64,000 nucleotides of DNA from Brucella daejeonensis. GTDB taxonomy: Bacteria; Pseudomonadota; Alphaproteobacteria; Rhizobiales; Rhizobiaceae. The notes under the pieces were generated by a model. That model worked only from the letters and a program-made list of their open reading frames with translations. It was not told where the DNA came from and searched no databases. This document shows, piece by piece, positions 38,180 to 47,777 of the stretch (positions within the stretch are counted from its first letter, which is position 1; every line of letters begins with the position of its first letter). The stretch spans positions 248,001 through 312,000 of the forward strand of contig NZ_JACIJG010000004.1 in the NCBI RefSeq assembly GCF_014199265.1. Direction: 5' to 3'. The translations under genes were made by a program, and so were the position numbers.

Positions 38180-39583
38180 TTATTCCGGCAGGCCGAGCCA
38201 TGTCCGGCAATCGGCAAGCGCGCGTGCGGAAAGTGCACGTTTCTTGGCGACGGTCTTTTCCTTGCCGCGCAGGCGCTTGCCCTCGGGTTTCGGGACTTCG
38301 ACCGGCGGGAACAGCCCGAAATTGACATTCATCGGCTGGAACGAACGCTTGCCCGGCTCATCGTCCGCCACAATATGTCCGCCCGTGATGTGACCGAGCA
38401 ACGCCCCGAAAGCCGTTGTCGGTGGCGGGGGAACGGCGGTATTGCCCAGCATTTCCGCAGCGGTGAAGCGACCGGCAAGTAGGCCGATAGCCGATGATTC
38501 GACATAACCTTCGCAGCCTGTCACCTGTCCGGCGAAGCGCAGGGTTTGACGCGATTTCAGGCGCAGCACATCGTCGAGAAGCACCGGAGAATTGAGATAG
38601 GTGTTGCGGTGCAAGCCGCCGAGGCGGGCAAATTCCGCATTCTCAAGGCCCGGAATCATCTTGAAAATGCCGGTCTGCGAACCGTATTTCAGCTTCGTCT
38701 GGAAGCCGACCATATTGTAGAGCGTGCCGAGCGCATTGTCCTGACGCAACTGCACGACCGCATAGGGCTTGACGGTCGGGTTATGCGCGTTGGTCAGTCC
38801 CATCGGCTTCATGGGGCCGTGCCGCAGCGTTTCCGGTCCGCGTTCGGCCATGACTTCGATCGGCAGGCAGCCGTCGAAATAGGGCGTGCCTTCCCATTCC
38901 TTGAAATCGGTCTTGTCGCCTTCGACAAGTGCGGCGACGAAGGCCTCATACTGCTCCTTCGACATCGGGCAGTTGATGTAATCCTTGCCGGTGCCGCCGG
39001 GGCCGACCTTGTCGTAGCGCGACTGGAACCAGCAGACATCCATATTGATCGAATCGAAATGAACAATGGGAGCGATTGCATCGAAAAAGGCGAGCGCATC
39101 GGCATCCGTTTCCGTTGCGATGGCCTCGGCCAACGACGGTGCGGTCAATGGGCCGGTAGCGACGATCGTGGTTCCCCACTCCGCAGGCGGCAGGCCGGTG
39201 ATTTCCCCGCGCTCGATGGTGATAAGCGGATGTGCTTCAAGTTTCGCTGTCACGGCCTGCGAAAAACCTTCGCGGTCCACGGCAAGCGCACCGCCAGCCG
39301 GAACCTGATGTGCATCGGCGCAGGCCATGATCAGCGAACCGGCAAGGCGCATCTCGGCATGAAGGACGCCAACGGCGTTGGTTTCGGCATCGTCTGAACG
39401 GAACGAATTGGAGCACACGAGTTCGGCGAGCTGTTCGGTCTTGTGCGCGTCGGTGCCGCGCACCGGGCGCATTTCGTGGAGAACGACAGCTACGCCAGCC
39501 TGTGCGATCTGCCAGGCGGCTTCCGAGCCGGCGAGACCGCCGCCGACGACGTGTACGGGAGAAATATCGGGTGTGTTTGACAT
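38180..39583 (-). CDS. trmFO: Methylenetetrahydrofolate--tRNA-(uracil-5-)-methyltransferase TrmFO
   Basis: A 467-residue FAD enzyme that makes ribothymidine-54 in tRNA using methylenetetrahydrofolate. [18 protein letters not shown] (10-27) binds [20 protein letters not shown]-like [11 protein letters not shown], and the [17 protein letters not shown] segment are characteristic. The C-terminal lysine/arginine-rich tail ([15 protein letters not shown]) may bind tRNA. It lies downstream, on the same strand, of the DUF1127-hairpin array, whose terminator should isolate it. Confidence 0.93.
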   Translation of the reverse strand: MSNTPDISPVHVVGGGLAGSEAAWQIAQAGVAVVLHEMRPVRGTDAHKTEQLAELVCSNSFRSDDAETNAVGVLHAEMRLAGSLIMACADAHQVPAGGALAVDREGFSQAVTAKLEAHPLITIERGEITGLPPAEWGTTIVATGPLTAPSLAEAIATETDADALAFFDAIAPIVHFDSINMDVCWFQSRYDKVGPGGTGKDYINCPMSKEQYEAFVAALVEGDKTDFKEWEGTPYFDGCLPIEVMAERGPETLRHGPMKPMGLTNAHNPTVKPYAVVQLRQDNALGTLYNMVGFQTKLKYGSQTGIFKMIPGLENAEFARLGGLHRNTYLNSPVLLDDVLRLKSRQTLRFAGQVTGCEGYVESSAIGLLAGRFTAAEMLGNTAVPPPPTTAFGALLGHITGGHIVADDEPGKRSFQPMNVNFGLFPPVEVPKPEGKRLRGKEKTVAKKRALSARALADCRTWLGLPE

Positions 39584-39648
39584 GGCATTCCCTTACCGCC
39601 TTTGCCGGGCGCCTTCAATGGAGAAGCGGAGCGAAGAGAAGGAATGAA

Positions 39649-39697
39649 CCCATAAAAAATGGCATCCGTCGCGGGAGGAGGAGCGACGGATGCCATT
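39649..39697 (-). terminator. Hairpin A of the CCUCCUCCC array, also the array terminator
   Basis: Read on the minus strand: 15-base arms (39683-39697 and 39658-39672) around the loop UCCUCCUCCC, followed by a U-tract (U6 after the A in AUUUUUUAUG). The conserved loop and the terminator are the same hairpin. Confidence 0.88.
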
Positions 39698-39810
39698 ATG
39701 AAAAGACCGGTATTTGGGAGGAGGAGAACCGGTCTTGTTGCCGCAAAGCCTGGGAGGAGGAGAGCTTTGCGACGATCCAGGTCTGATGGGAGGATGAGCC
39801 AGACCTGAAA
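39650..39810 (-). ncRNA. Four-hairpin 'cuckoo'/CcsR-like small RNA array
   Basis: Directly downstream of the DUF1127 stop, on the same strand, lie four tandem hairpins. Stems: 39778-39785/39800-39807, 39742-39749/39764-39771, 39703-39711/39728-39736 and 39658-39672/39683-39697. Stem sequences differ completely, yet every loop carries the same pyrimidine word: CUCCUCCUCCC in two, UCCUCCUCCC in the last, CUCAUCCUCCC in the first. The word is complementary to Shine-Dalgarno sequences and resembles the 16S rRNA 3' end. This is the layout of CcsR1-4 of Rhodobacter sphaeroides and the alphaproteobacterial cuckoo RNA (alpha-r14-like) family, processed from the DUF1127 mRNA and linked to stress. No further U-tract exists inside the array, so release by RNase E-type processing is likely. 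Confidence 0.9.
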
Positions 39811-39828
39811 AACTGTCAGACGCGCTGA

Positions 39829-39975
39829 TTAGCGAGCCTTGGCCTGGCGAGCAACGTACGGGATGTCCGCGCGGGAGATGCCAAGATCGTTCAGCTCACG
39901 GGTGGAGAGCTGGCTGAGTTCGTTGACGGTGTCGCGATAACGGCGCCAGTTGTTGTAAGAGCGAAAGAGGTTCAT
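39829..39975 (-). CDS. DUF1127 small basic protein
   Basis: A 48-residue Arg-rich protein, too short for ordinary ORF calling: begins MNLFRSYNNWRRYRDTVNEL, continues with STRELNDLGISRADIPYVA and ends QAKAR. This is the full DUF1127 (YjiS-like) pattern. A GAAGGA ribosome binding site precedes the ATG. In Rhodobacter a DUF1127 protein (CcaF1) is encoded upstream of the CcsR small RNAs and binds RNA to affect their maturation; the same pairing here suggests the same role. Other rhizobial DUF1127 proteins affect phosphate and carbon metabolism, so function stays open. Confidence 0.93.
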   Translation of the reverse strand: MNLFRSYNNWRRYRDTVNELSQLSTRELNDLGISRADIPYVARQAKAR

Positions 39976-40250
39976 CGTGCTATTCCTTCATCGTTGAGGA
40001 ACTGAGGTTCTGTTCAATTCATCTCGTTTGTTGCCCATGATATAAGCTATTGTTTTCGCAGGTTGCAGACCCGAGTTTGCATAGCTGCCTTGCGGATGCT
40101 GCACGACGATATAAATCGATTGAACTGGCAGGGCACAAATTTGCCGTAAAGCGATTTGGTATCTATCTTTGCCGGCAGCGCGGTTTCCTATATGTTCTCA
40201 GCCGCTTACGAATGCGTTGGCGACAACGGACAAAATGAGCAGGAGCAAAT
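39976..40250. promoter_or_regulatory. Divergent control region of DUF1127 array and DUF2157 gene
   Basis: A 275-base gap. On the minus strand CTTATAT (plus coordinates 40040-40046) sits 65 bases upstream of the DUF1127 start and matches the -10 consensus of RpoH-type promoters (CyTATnT), with a weak CTGCAA at the -35 distance. Heat-shock sigma control would match the Rhodobacter CcsR operon, but the -35 is poor. The right part must hold the promoter of the plus-strand gene. Confidence 0.35.
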
Positions 40251-41384
40251 TTGTCATTTTCCATATCTGTTGAACGCCTGATCGAGAGATGGCGGCGGGA
40301 CGGCTTGATCGATGCTGAAACAGCGTCGAAACTGAATGCCGACCTTGAAAAGCGCGCTTCGGCCTTCAGTCTCGGTTCTGTCCTGGCCACGCTCGGCGGA
40401 CTGCTGCTTGGCGCGGCGGTTATCATGCTGGTTGCCGCAAACTGGCAGGAAATGCCGCGCCTCGTGCGTATCGGCCTCATATTCGTCCTGATATGGGCGA
40501 GCTATCTCGGCGGGGCCTGGCGACAGGCGCGCGGCGATACGGTGTTCCCGGCCGCACTTTACGTCGTCGGAGCCGCTTCGTTCGGCGCGGGGCTGGCGCT
40601 TGTAGGGCAAATGTATCACCTGTCAGGCGATGTTCATTCGGCGGCGATCTACTGGTCACTCGGCGTCCTTGCATCCGCTTTTCTGGTTCGGGCACCGGTG
40701 CTGGCCGCGTTCGGGGCCGGTGTCGCCTGCTTTTACCTGTCGACCTACGTGTTTGCCGATGGATTATATGACGACGCGACATATCGCTGGGTCGGGCCGA
40801 TCCTGTTCCTTGTCGGTGTCGGTGCGGCGCTTTTCACTCGCTCGCGTCACGCTGCCCATCTGTGGGCCTTTTTCTCTATCGGCTGGACCATACTCATCTA
40901 TGCGGAGCAGGAGAACAATGCGGTGCTGATCGCCATGATCGCGGTCGGCGTCGGTCTGGTGGCGGCCGATGGCTTCGGCCATGTCGCACTGCAAAGGCTG
41001 ACCCGCTTCGCTCATCCGTTGGCCGCTTATGGGCTACTGATGGCTTTGCTGGCGCTCGCCATCCTGCAACTCAACCAGATGTTCTCCTATTCCGGTCTGG
41101 CCATGAGCATCGAGCGGGAGGCCTTTTACGGAATTCTGATACTGGCGCTCTCCATCGGAGCGATAGCCATATGCGGCCGCAACAATGGCGGATTGCGCTC
41201 CATCGCTTATGCGGCGTTTTCTATAGAGGTCCTTTATCTGGCGTTCCAGACGGTGGGCTCAATGATCGGTACGTCAGGCTTCTTTCTCACGGCAGGTATT
41301 CTCGTTCTGTTGCTTGCCGCCTTCGTGCGGCGCATGGAGAACCGTTTCGGACGCAAGCGCAATCTGGTGGAGGCGGGATCATGA
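40251..41384 (+). CDS. DUF2157 multi-pass membrane protein
   Basis: A 377-residue protein with a short cytoplasmic N-terminus (VERLIERWRRDGLIDAETASKL, typical DUF2157) and about ten to twelve hydrophobic helices. No catalytic motif is known. The start is a TTG at 40251 behind AGGAGC. Its stop overlaps the ATG of the GDYXXLXY gene (ATGA), the partner that usually follows DUF2157 in proteobacteria, so the two proteins probably work as one membrane complex of unknown role. Confidence 0.85.
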   Translation: MSFSISVERLIERWRRDGLIDAETASKLNADLEKRASAFSLGSVLATLGGLLLGAAVIMLVAANWQEMPRLVRIGLIFVLIWASYLGGAWRQARGDTVFPAALYVVGAASFGAGLALVGQMYHLSGDVHSAAIYWSLGVLASAFLVRAPVLAAFGAGVACFYLSTYVFADGLYDDATYRWVGPILFLVGVGAALFTRSRHAAHLWAFFSIGWTILIYAEQENNAVLIAMIAVGVGLVAADGFGHVALQRLTRFAHPLAAYGLLMALLALAILQLNQMFSYSGLAMSIEREAFYGILILALSIGAIAICGRNNGGLRSIAYAAFSIEVLYLAFQTVGSMIGTSGFFLTAGILVLLLAAFVRRMENRFGRKRNLVEAGS

Positions 41385-41944
41385 ACCGCAAGTGGCTTTA
41401 TGCCGGGGCCGTCGTCGCCGCTCTGCTGCAAACCGGTATCCTTTATGCCGGAATAGAAAAGCGGGCGTCGATATTGCGTTCGGGCTCGGAAGTGGTGCTT
41501 CAGACCGAACCCTTTGATCCGCGTGATTTGATGCGCGGCGATTACGTCGTCCTCCGTTACGAGATATCCAGTCTGGCAAGAAAGGATATCGCGGGTACCC
41601 ACCCGGACGGTTCGCGCATCGTATATGTGGCGGTCAAGCCGGATGCGGAAGGTGTCGCGCGGTTCTCGCGAGCGTCTTTTGTTCCGTTCAAGGACTTGGC
41701 GCCGGAAGAGGTGCAGATTCGGGGCGAGGCCTACTATTCGATAACCGACGACCGGGAGGCGAACATACGCCTTAATTTCGGCATCGAACGCTATTATGTT
41801 CCTGAAGGGCAGGGGCGTGCCATCGAGGACAGTCAGCGGGAACGACGGATTACCGCCGTTGTCGCGGTCGATGTGAGCGGATCGCCGGTCATCAAGGCAT
41901 TGCGCGATGACGGGCGGCAACTCTACAAGGAGCCACTTTATTGA
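41381..41944 (+). CDS. GDYXXLXY domain protein
   Basis: A 187-residue protein with one N-terminal membrane helix (about 5-23) and an extracytoplasmic domain bearing the family motif GDYVVLRY (53-60), preceded by PFDPRDLMR. A second typical segment is FGIERYYVPEGQG. The ATG at 41381 overlaps the DUF2157 stop; the long upstream reading in this frame is a shadow of DUF2157. No function is known. Confidence 0.9.
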   Translation: MNRKWLYAGAVVAALLQTGILYAGIEKRASILRSGSEVVLQTEPFDPRDLMRGDYVVLRYEISSLARKDIAGTHPDGSRIVYVAVKPDAEGVARFSRASFVPFKDLAPEEVQIRGEAYYSITDDREANIRLNFGIERYYVPEGQGRAIEDSQRERRITAVVAVDVSGSPVIKALRDDGRQLYKEPLY

Positions 41945-42177
41945 GAGCGGTTCGGCCTCGATCCTGGCATTATGGACAGGGGCTGTATATGGAGGCGCGA
42001 AGGGCAGGAAGCGCTGGCCTTGCAAAACTGGGCAAAACCGGGCAAATCATTGCCGGGAAGGCGGCTTTTTTCCTTTGAACCGGAAAAATTGGATGATATA
42101 GAGACGCGCGCTTTTGAGGGCGGTTCAATATCTGAGGCGAATTTGGTGCGTTCTGCGGAATGCGCTTCGCTTCAGAA

Positions 42178-42260
42178 GCGGATGTGGCGAAATTGGTAGA
42201 CGCACCAGATTTAGGTTCTGGCGGGAGACCGTGGGGGTTCGAGTCCCTCCATCCGCACCA
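42178..42260 (+). tRNA. tRNA-Leu (anticodon UAG)
   Basis: A class II tRNA with encoded CCA. Acceptor GCGGATG pairs with CATCCGC; the anticodon arm CCAGA-TTTAGGT-TCTGG gives anticodon TAG, reading CTA-type leucine codons. A variable arm and the T-loop GTTCGAGT follow. It is the only tRNA found in the window and lies 92 bases upstream of tig. Confidence 0.93.
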
Positions 42261-42352
42261 ATGACCGTCATAAGGCAACGGAATTTCTCTCCCGCGACTT
42301 GAGGCAAAATGCCGGAAACGGCGGGATAATGACAAGAAGTGAAGGTTTGAAC

Positions 42353-43783
42353 ATGCAGGTTACCGAAACGCTCAATGAAGGGCTGAAGCGCGAGATTAAA
42401 GTCGTGGTTCCGGCCGGAGATCTCGAAGCCAAGCTCGCAGAGCGGCTCGAAACCGCGCGTGGCCGCGCTCGCATCAACGGTTTCCGTCCGGGTAAGGTGC
42501 CTGCCGGTCATCTACGCAAGATGTACGGCAAGTCCTTCATGGCCGAGATCGTCAACGAAATCCTCAATGATTCGTCGCGTTCGATCCTCGCCGACCGCAA
42601 CGAAAAGTCGGCGACCCAGCCTGAAGTCATCATGTCGGAAGACGAAAAAGAGGCCGAAAAGGTTCTCGACGGCAAGGCTGATTTCGTTTTCTCGCTGAAC
42701 TACGAAGTTCTGCCGGCCATCGAAGTCAAGGATTTCTCCAAGATCGCAGTGACCCGTGAAGTCGTCGATATTTCCGATGAGGAAGTCGATGAGCAGGTCA
42801 AGCGTGTCGCCGCGTCCACTCGCACCTTCGAAACCAAGAAGGGTAAGGCCGAAAACGAAGATCGCGTCACGATCGACTATCTGGGCAAGCTCGACGGCGA
42901 ACCGTTCGAAGGCGGCGCGGACAACGACGCGCAGCTCGTTCTCGGTTCCGGCCAGTTCATTCCGGGCTTTGAAGAGCAGCTCGTCGGCGCCAAGGCTGGC
43001 GACGAAAAGGTCATCAACGTGACCTTCCCGGAAGAATATGGCGCAGCGCATCTCGCGGGCAAGGAAGCAACCTTCGACATCAAGGTCAAGGAAGTCGCCA
43101 AGCCGAACGAACTTGAATTGAACGACGAAACCGCCAAGAAGCTTGGTATCGAAACGCTGGAACGCCTGCGTCAGGTCGTTCGCGAGCAGATCGAAAGCCA
43201 GTATGGCCAGATCACCCGTCAGAAGGTGAAGCGTCAGATTCTCGACGCTCTGGACGGCGACTATCAGTTCGAAACCCCGCAGAAGCTGGTTGACGCCGAG
43301 TTCAACAACATCTGGCAGCAGATCAATTTCGATCTCCAGCAGGCTGGCCGCACCTTCGAAGACGAAGAAACCACGGAAGAAGCTGCTCGCGAAGAATATC
43401 GCAAGCTTGCTGAGCGTCGCGTGCGCCTCGGCCTGGTTCTCTCCGAAATCGGTGAAAAGGCCGGCGTTGAGGTTTCTGAGGAAGAACTCCAGCGCGCCGT
43501 TTACGATCAGGTTCGCCGCTATCCGGGTCAGGAAAAGGAAATCTACGAATTCCTGCGCAAGACGCCGGATGCCGTGGCTAACCTCCGTGCTCCGATCTTT
43601 GAAGAAAAGGTCGTTGACCACCTGCTCGCCAATATCAGCGTGACCGACAAGAAGGTCTCCAAGGAAGAACTGACGGCAGAAGAAGACGACGCAGCGGAAG
43701 CAAAGCCTGCAAAGAAGGCCGCGCCGAAGAAGAAGGCTGCACCGAAGAAGAAGGCCGATGAGGGTAAGTCTGAAGAGGCTTGA
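42353..43783 (+). CDS. tig: Trigger factor (ribosome-bound peptidyl-prolyl isomerase)
   Basis: A 476-residue chaperone that binds nascent chains at the ribosome exit. The start at 42353 gives [20 protein letters not shown]. The ribosome-binding motif GFRPGKVP (about 45-52), the FKBP-type domain (about 150-240; [19 protein letters not shown]) and a helical C-terminal domain are in order. It ends with an Ala/Lys-rich tail ([16 protein letters not shown]) that is longer than in E. coli and common in alphaproteobacteria. Followed by a terminator. Confidence 0.96.
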   Translation: MQVTETLNEGLKREIKVVVPAGDLEAKLAERLETARGRARINGFRPGKVPAGHLRKMYGKSFMAEIVNEILNDSSRSILADRNEKSATQPEVIMSEDEKEAEKVLDGKADFVFSLNYEVLPAIEVKDFSKIAVTREVVDISDEEVDEQVKRVAASTRTFETKKGKAENEDRVTIDYLGKLDGEPFEGGADNDAQLVLGSGQFIPGFEEQLVGAKAGDEKVINVTFPEEYGAAHLAGKEATFDIKVKEVAKPNELELNDETAKKLGIETLERLRQVVREQIESQYGQITRQKVKRQILDALDGDYQFETPQKLVDAEFNNIWQQINFDLQQAGRTFEDEETTEEAAREEYRKLAERRVRLGLVLSEIGEKAGVEVSEEELQRAVYDQVRRYPGQEKEIYEFLRKTPDAVANLRAPIFEEKVVDHLLANISVTDKKVSKEELTAEEDDAAEAKPAKKAAPKKKAAPKKKADEGKSEEA

Positions 43784-43809
43784 TCTTCCCTTCTCCGCGA
43801 ATGAGGATT

Positions 43810-43836
43810 GGCCGCGCTTGCGAAGCGCGGCCTTTT
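43810..43836 (+). terminator. Terminator after tig
   Basis: Perfect 10-base arms GGCCGCGCTT/AAGCGCGGCC around GCG, followed by TTTTCC. Confidence 0.88.
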
Positions 43837-43944
43837 CCGTTCCAGAACCTTCTATGTGGCTGAAAAGCTTGCATCGAGGGGGGCTTTGCTCTAGCCAGTA
43901 ATCAATCCGTTTTTCAGCTTAATCCAGATAATTCGCGAGCCAGC

Positions 43945-45447
43945 ATGTCCATTATTGATACGCGCACGCCAGAACCGAAACGCTTCATTTCCGGCGCCAC
44001 GGGCGACTGGGAAGTCGTCATCGGCATGGAAGTTCACGCACAGGTCACATCCGAATCGAAGCTGTTTTCAGGCGCTTCCACCTCCTTCGGTGCGGAGCCG
44101 AACGCCAATGTGTCTCTGGTCGATGCGGCCATGCCCGGTATGCTGCCGGTCATCAATCTGGAATGCGTGAAGCAGGCGGTCCGCACCGGCATTGGCCTCA
44201 AGGCGCAGATCAATTTGAAGTCGGTTTTCGACCGCAAGAATTATTTCTATCCCGATCTGCCGCAGGGCTACCAGATTTCGCAGTTCAAGCAGCCGATCGT
44301 CGGCGAAGGCCAGATCACCATTTCTGTCGGCCCCGACAATAAGGGCCAGTTCGAAGATGTCGAGATCGGCATCGAGCGACTGCATCTGGAGCAGGATGCG
44401 GGCAAATCGATGCACGACCAGCATCCGACCATGTCCTATGTCGATCTGAACCGTTCCGGCGTGGCGTTGATGGAAATCGTTTCCAAGCCGGATATGCGCT
44501 CGTCGGATGAGGCGCGCGCCTATCTGACCAAGCTGCGCACGATCGTCCGTTATCTGGGTACTTGCGACGGCAATATGGATGAAGGCTCCATGCGCGCTGA
44601 CGTGAACGTTTCCGTGCGCCGTCCGGGCGGCGCGTTCGGTACACGCTGCGAAATCAAGAATGTGAACTCGATCCGCTTCGTCGGTCAGGCGATTGAATAT
44701 GAGGCCCGCCGCCAGATCGCCATTCTGGAGGATGGCGGTGAAATCGATCAGGAAACGCGCCTGTTCGATCCGGTGAAAGGCGAAACGCGTTCGATGCGTT
44801 CCAAGGAAGAAGCGCATGATTATCGCTATTTCCCTGATCCTGATTTGCTGCCGCTTGAATTTGATCAGGCATTTGTGGATGCGCTGGCCGTCGATCTGCC
44901 GGAGCTACCGGATGAAAAGAAGCAGCGTCTGGTTGAGAAGCAGGGCATTTCGATCTATGACGCCTCGATTCTGGTCACCGAAAAGGCCATTGCGGACTAT
45001 TACGAATCCGTGGCTGCAAACCGCGACGGCAAGGCTGCCGCAAACTGGGTCATCAACGATTTGCTCGGCGCGCTGAACAAGGCTGGCAAGACCATCGAGG
45101 AATCGCCCGTCAGCCCGGAGCAGCTTGGCGCGGTGATCGACCTGATCCGGGACGGCACCATTTCCGGCAAGATCGCCAAGGATCTGTTCGATATCGTCTG
45201 GAATGAGGGCGGCAACCCGAAAAAGCTCGTTGAAGAACGCGGCATGAAGCAGGTCACCGACACCGGTGCCATCGAAAAGGCCGTGGACGACATCATTTCC
45301 GCCAACCCGGACAAGGTCGAACAGGCCAAGGCCAAGCCCACGCTGGCAGGCTGGTTCGTCGGTCAGGTGATGAAAGCCACCGGTGGCAAGGCCAATCCGC
45401 AAGCTGTCAACGGACTGGTCAAGGCCAAGCTCGGGATCGAAGAATAA
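43945..45447 (+). CDS. gatB: Asp-tRNA(Asn)/Glu-tRNA(Gln) amidotransferase subunit B
   Basis: A 500-residue subunit that converts misacylated Glu-tRNA(Gln) and Asp-tRNA(Asn) with GatA and Gat[21 protein letters not shown] (from 22), the [10 protein letters not shown] and [11 protein letters not shown] segments, and the C-terminal YqeY/tail domain ([20 protein letters not shown]) confirm it. gatA and gatC are not in the window. Its stop TAA is fused to the start of the acetyltransferase (TAATG). Confidence 0.96.
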   Translation: MSIIDTRTPEPKRFISGATGDWEVVIGMEVHAQVTSESKLFSGASTSFGAEPNANVSLVDAAMPGMLPVINLECVKQAVRTGIGLKAQINLKSVFDRKNYFYPDLPQGYQISQFKQPIVGEGQITISVGPDNKGQFEDVEIGIERLHLEQDAGKSMHDQHPTMSYVDLNRSGVALMEIVSKPDMRSSDEARAYLTKLRTIVRYLGTCDGNMDEGSMRADVNVSVRRPGGAFGTRCEIKNVNSIRFVGQAIEYEARRQIAILEDGGEIDQETRLFDPVKGETRSMRSKEEAHDYRYFPDPDLLPLEFDQAFVDALAVDLPELPDEKKQRLVEKQGISIYDASILVTEKAIADYYESVAANRDGKAAANWVINDLLGALNKAGKTIEESPVSPEQLGAVIDLIRDGTISGKIAKDLFDIVWNEGGNPKKLVEERGMKQVTDTGAIEKAVDDIISANPDKVEQAKAKPTLAGWFVGQVMKATGGKANPQAVNGLVKAKLGIEE

Positions 45448-45950
45448 TGTGGGTTCGCAGTGCGACAGAGGCCGATCTTAAAGCAGTTCATGAACTGCTC
45501 GTTTCGACCTGGCACGCGACGTTCGACGATATTCTGGGTCGGGAGACGGTGAATGCCGTCACCGACCGCTGGCATAGTGTTGCCGCGCTGAAAGCCAATC
45601 TGAAAAAGCCTTATTCGGAATTCGTTGTTGCCGATAATGGCGAGGGCGGCATTGACGGCATGGCTTTCGCAAGCCAGTCCGAAGAAGGCAAGGCATCGCT
45701 GCATCAGCTTTACGTGCGACCCGATGCGCAGGTTCAGGGCATCGGCACGATGCTTCTGGCCGAAATAGAGATGGCATTCCCCGATGTGCGGGCGATCAAA
45801 CTTGAAGTGATCGAAAAGAACGCGAAAGCCGTGAAATTCTATGAGCGCAAGGGTTATGCGATTGTCGGGCGCAGTGAGGACTGGGGCGATCCGAACTGCA
45901 AGGAGCCGGTTCTGGTTATGGAAAAATCGCTCGAAGGCTGGAGCATGTAA
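45447..45950 (+). CDS. GNAT-family N-acetyltransferase
   Basis: A 167-residue acetyltransferase. The acetyl-CoA-binding loop reads VRPDAQVQGIGTMLLAE (Q/RxxGxG/A pattern), followed by KLEVIEKNAKAVKFYERKGYAIVGR, a textbook GNAT C-terminus. The substrate is unknown. Its ATG shares one base with the gatB stop, so the genes are co-transcribed. Confidence 0.9.
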   Translation: MWVRSATEADLKAVHELLVSTWHATFDDILGRETVNAVTDRWHSVAALKANLKKPYSEFVVADNGEGGIDGMAFASQSEEGKASLHQLYVRPDAQVQGIGTMLLAEIEMAFPDVRAIKLEVIEKNAKAVKFYERKGYAIVGRSEDWGDPNCKEPVLVMEKSLEGWSM

Positions 45951-46073
45951 GGCTCTTCATACTGTTGTGAGAGCGGCAACTTGGCTCTTGCCTTGGATGG
46001 GCGATAGGGCCATAAGCTTTCAATAAAGCGGCGGTTTTAATCGTCTGCAACGATGATGGATCTGGAAAAGGCC

Positions 46074-46484
46074 ATGATGAAATTTCTTACGCAAGTCTTC
46101 ACCTGGTGGAACGGCCAGACACTCGGCACGCGTTTCCATACCTGGCGCAAGGGCGAGCGGGTTGGCGAAGACGAATTCGGCAATGTCTATTATCAGGGCG
46201 GCAAGGATTCTGAAGGGCGTACGCGCCGTTGGGTCATTTTCAATGGCTATGCGGAAGCAAGCGCCATTCCTGCCGGCTGGCATGGCTGGATGCATCATCG
46301 TGTCGACACGCCTCCGAGCAAGGAAGACTATCGCCCGCGCGATTGGCAGAAGCCGCATCTTCAGAACCTGACCGGTACGTCATTGGCCTATCGCCCGAAG
46401 GGTTCGATCGCCCGTCCGGGTACGGAACCTGCGGAACGTCCGCGCGTTACCGGCGAGTATGACGCCTGGACACCGGGTAACTGA
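46074..46484 (+). CDS. NADH:ubiquinone oxidoreductase subunit NDUFA12-like
   Basis: A 136-residue accessory subunit of respiratory complex I (homologue of mitochondrial B17.2/NDUFA12). WWNGQTLGTRFHTWRKGERVG, DEFGNVYYQ and the segment IPAGWHGWMHH...TPPSKEDY are characteristic. The start at 46074 or 46077 follows GGAAAAGG. The nuo operon is elsewhere. Downstream lies a DUF2155 gene, a partner usually found next to it in alphaproteobacteria. Confidence 0.94.
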   Translation: MMKFLTQVFTWWNGQTLGTRFHTWRKGERVGEDEFGNVYYQGGKDSEGRTRRWVIFNGYAEASAIPAGWHGWMHHRVDTPPSKEDYRPRDWQKPHLQNLTGTSLAYRPKGSIARPGTEPAERPRVTGEYDAWTPGN

Positions 46485-46683
46485 GATCGGGGTTATCCGG
46501 CGTGAAACACGCCGGATTTTGATGCTTTTGGCTCGCTTCGAGCCGAAATTGAATGAAAAACCGGGATAGTCGCGTGACAATCGGGTCCGTGCTTTATTGC
46601 AACTTGCAGTCGGGCAACGAATCGTCACATTTCGTTACTAGGAATAGTCCCAGTTTTTTTAACATTATGGTGCGGATTTCGTT

Positions 46684-47139
46684 TTGACGAAGCATTTCCC
46701 CGGCGTAACCGATAGCAGAAGAAACAGCATCAAAAGGGCGGCTATGGTCGCCTTGATTTCGGTCTTTGCGAGCGCAAGCGGCTTTCATGGCGCCAAGGCG
46801 GAACGCATTACCAACCCGGTTGCAGAGTTTTCCGGGCTGGACAAGGTGACGGGACGCATCACCACATTCGATGTCTACATCAACGAGACCGTCCAGTTTG
46901 GCGCCCTGCAGGTAACGCCAAAAGTCTGTTATTCCCGCACCGAAAATGAAGCGCCTCGCACGGATGGTTTCGTCGAAGTCGATGAGATCACCCTGGACCG
47001 TAAGATACGACGCATTTTCACTGGCTGGATGTTTGCTGACAGTCCGGGTCTGAATGCCGTCGAGCATCCAATTTACGATGTCTGGCTGAAGGATTGCAAG
47101 CAGACCTCAGACGTTCCACCGCCGGATCAGCGCAAGTAG
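46684..47139 (+). CDS. DUF2155 exported protein
   Basis: A 151-residue secreted protein. From the TTG at 46684, residues 1-39 form a signal peptide ending GAKA; an ATG 20 codons later would shorten the basic region. DUF2155 features are AEFSGLDKVTGRITTFDVYI, LQVTPKVCYSR and IFTGWMFADSPGLNAVEHPIYDVWL. Two cysteines may form a disulfide. Function is unknown. It converges with aat. Confidence 0.85.
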   Translation: MTKHFPGVTDSRRNSIKRAAMVALISVFASASGFHGAKAERITNPVAEFSGLDKVTGRITTFDVYINETVQFGALQVTPKVCYSRTENEAPRTDGFVEVDEITLDRKIRRIFTGWMFADSPGLNAVEHPIYDVWLKDCKQTSDVPPPDQRK

Positions 47140-47157
47140 TTTTTACAGAGCGTGTCG

Positions 47158-47772
47158 TCAGAACCGCGCAATACCTTCGAGCGCGCCTTCCAGCAGCTTC
47201 TCGTATTTCTTTCGCGGCACTTCTATTGCGCCAAATCTCTCAAGATGCGGGGTGGTGAACTGGGTGTCGAGCAGGACGAATCCCTGTTTGATCAGATGCT
47301 GCACCAGATAGGCCAGACACACTTTTGAAGCGTCGCGCTTGCGCGTGAACATGCTCTCACCGAAAAAGGCGCGCCCGAGAGTGACGCCGTAAAGCCCACC
47401 GACGAGATGATTGTCATGCCAGGCTTCGACGGTGTGGCAATGTCCTATTTCGAACAGTTTCTTGTAGGCTTCCCGGATCGGTTCATTGATCCATGTGCGC
47501 GCGCGCTCGCCTGTTCCGCTGGCACAGCCGTCTATGACACCATCGAAATCGCTATCGAGCCTTATATCAAATATGCCCTGTCGAATGGTTTTTCGCAGGC
47601 TCTTCGGCATATGAAAACTGTCGAGGGGGATTACGCCGCGGCGTTCAGGACGAACCCAGAAAACTTCGGGATCGTCCGCTTCTTCCGCCATGGGAAATAC
47701 GCCCGTGGCGTAGGCCCGCAGGAGCAGTTCCGGCTCGATTCTGTAGTCGTCCGGGGTCACTCCTGCGGTCAC
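47158..47772 (-). CDS. aat: Leucyl/phenylalanyl-tRNA--protein transferase
   Basis: A 204-residue enzyme that adds Leu or Phe to N-termini beginning with Arg or Lys, marking proteins for ClpAPS degradation. [62 protein letters not shown] and [14 protein letters not shown] are diagnostic. Start GTG at 47772 is 5 bases after the accC stop; the longer reading runs inside accC and is rejected. Part of the accB-accC-aat unit. Confidence 0.92.
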   Translation of the reverse strand: MTAGVTPDDYRIEPELLLRAYATGVFPMAEEADDPEVFWVRPERRGVIPLDSFHMPKSLRKTIRQGIFDIRLDSDFDGVIDGCASGTGERARTWINEPIREAYKKLFEIGHCHTVEAWHDNHLVGGLYGVTLGRAFFGESMFTRKRDASKVCLAYLVQHLIKQGFVLLDTQFTTPHLERFGAIEVPRKKYEKLLEGALEGIARF

Positions 47773-47777
47773 TTTTT

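Noticed and set aside
39649-39810. CRISPR-like array, because of repeated GGGAGGAGGAG words
   Set aside because: The repeated words are only about 11 bases, sit in hairpin loops with different stems, and no cas genes are present.
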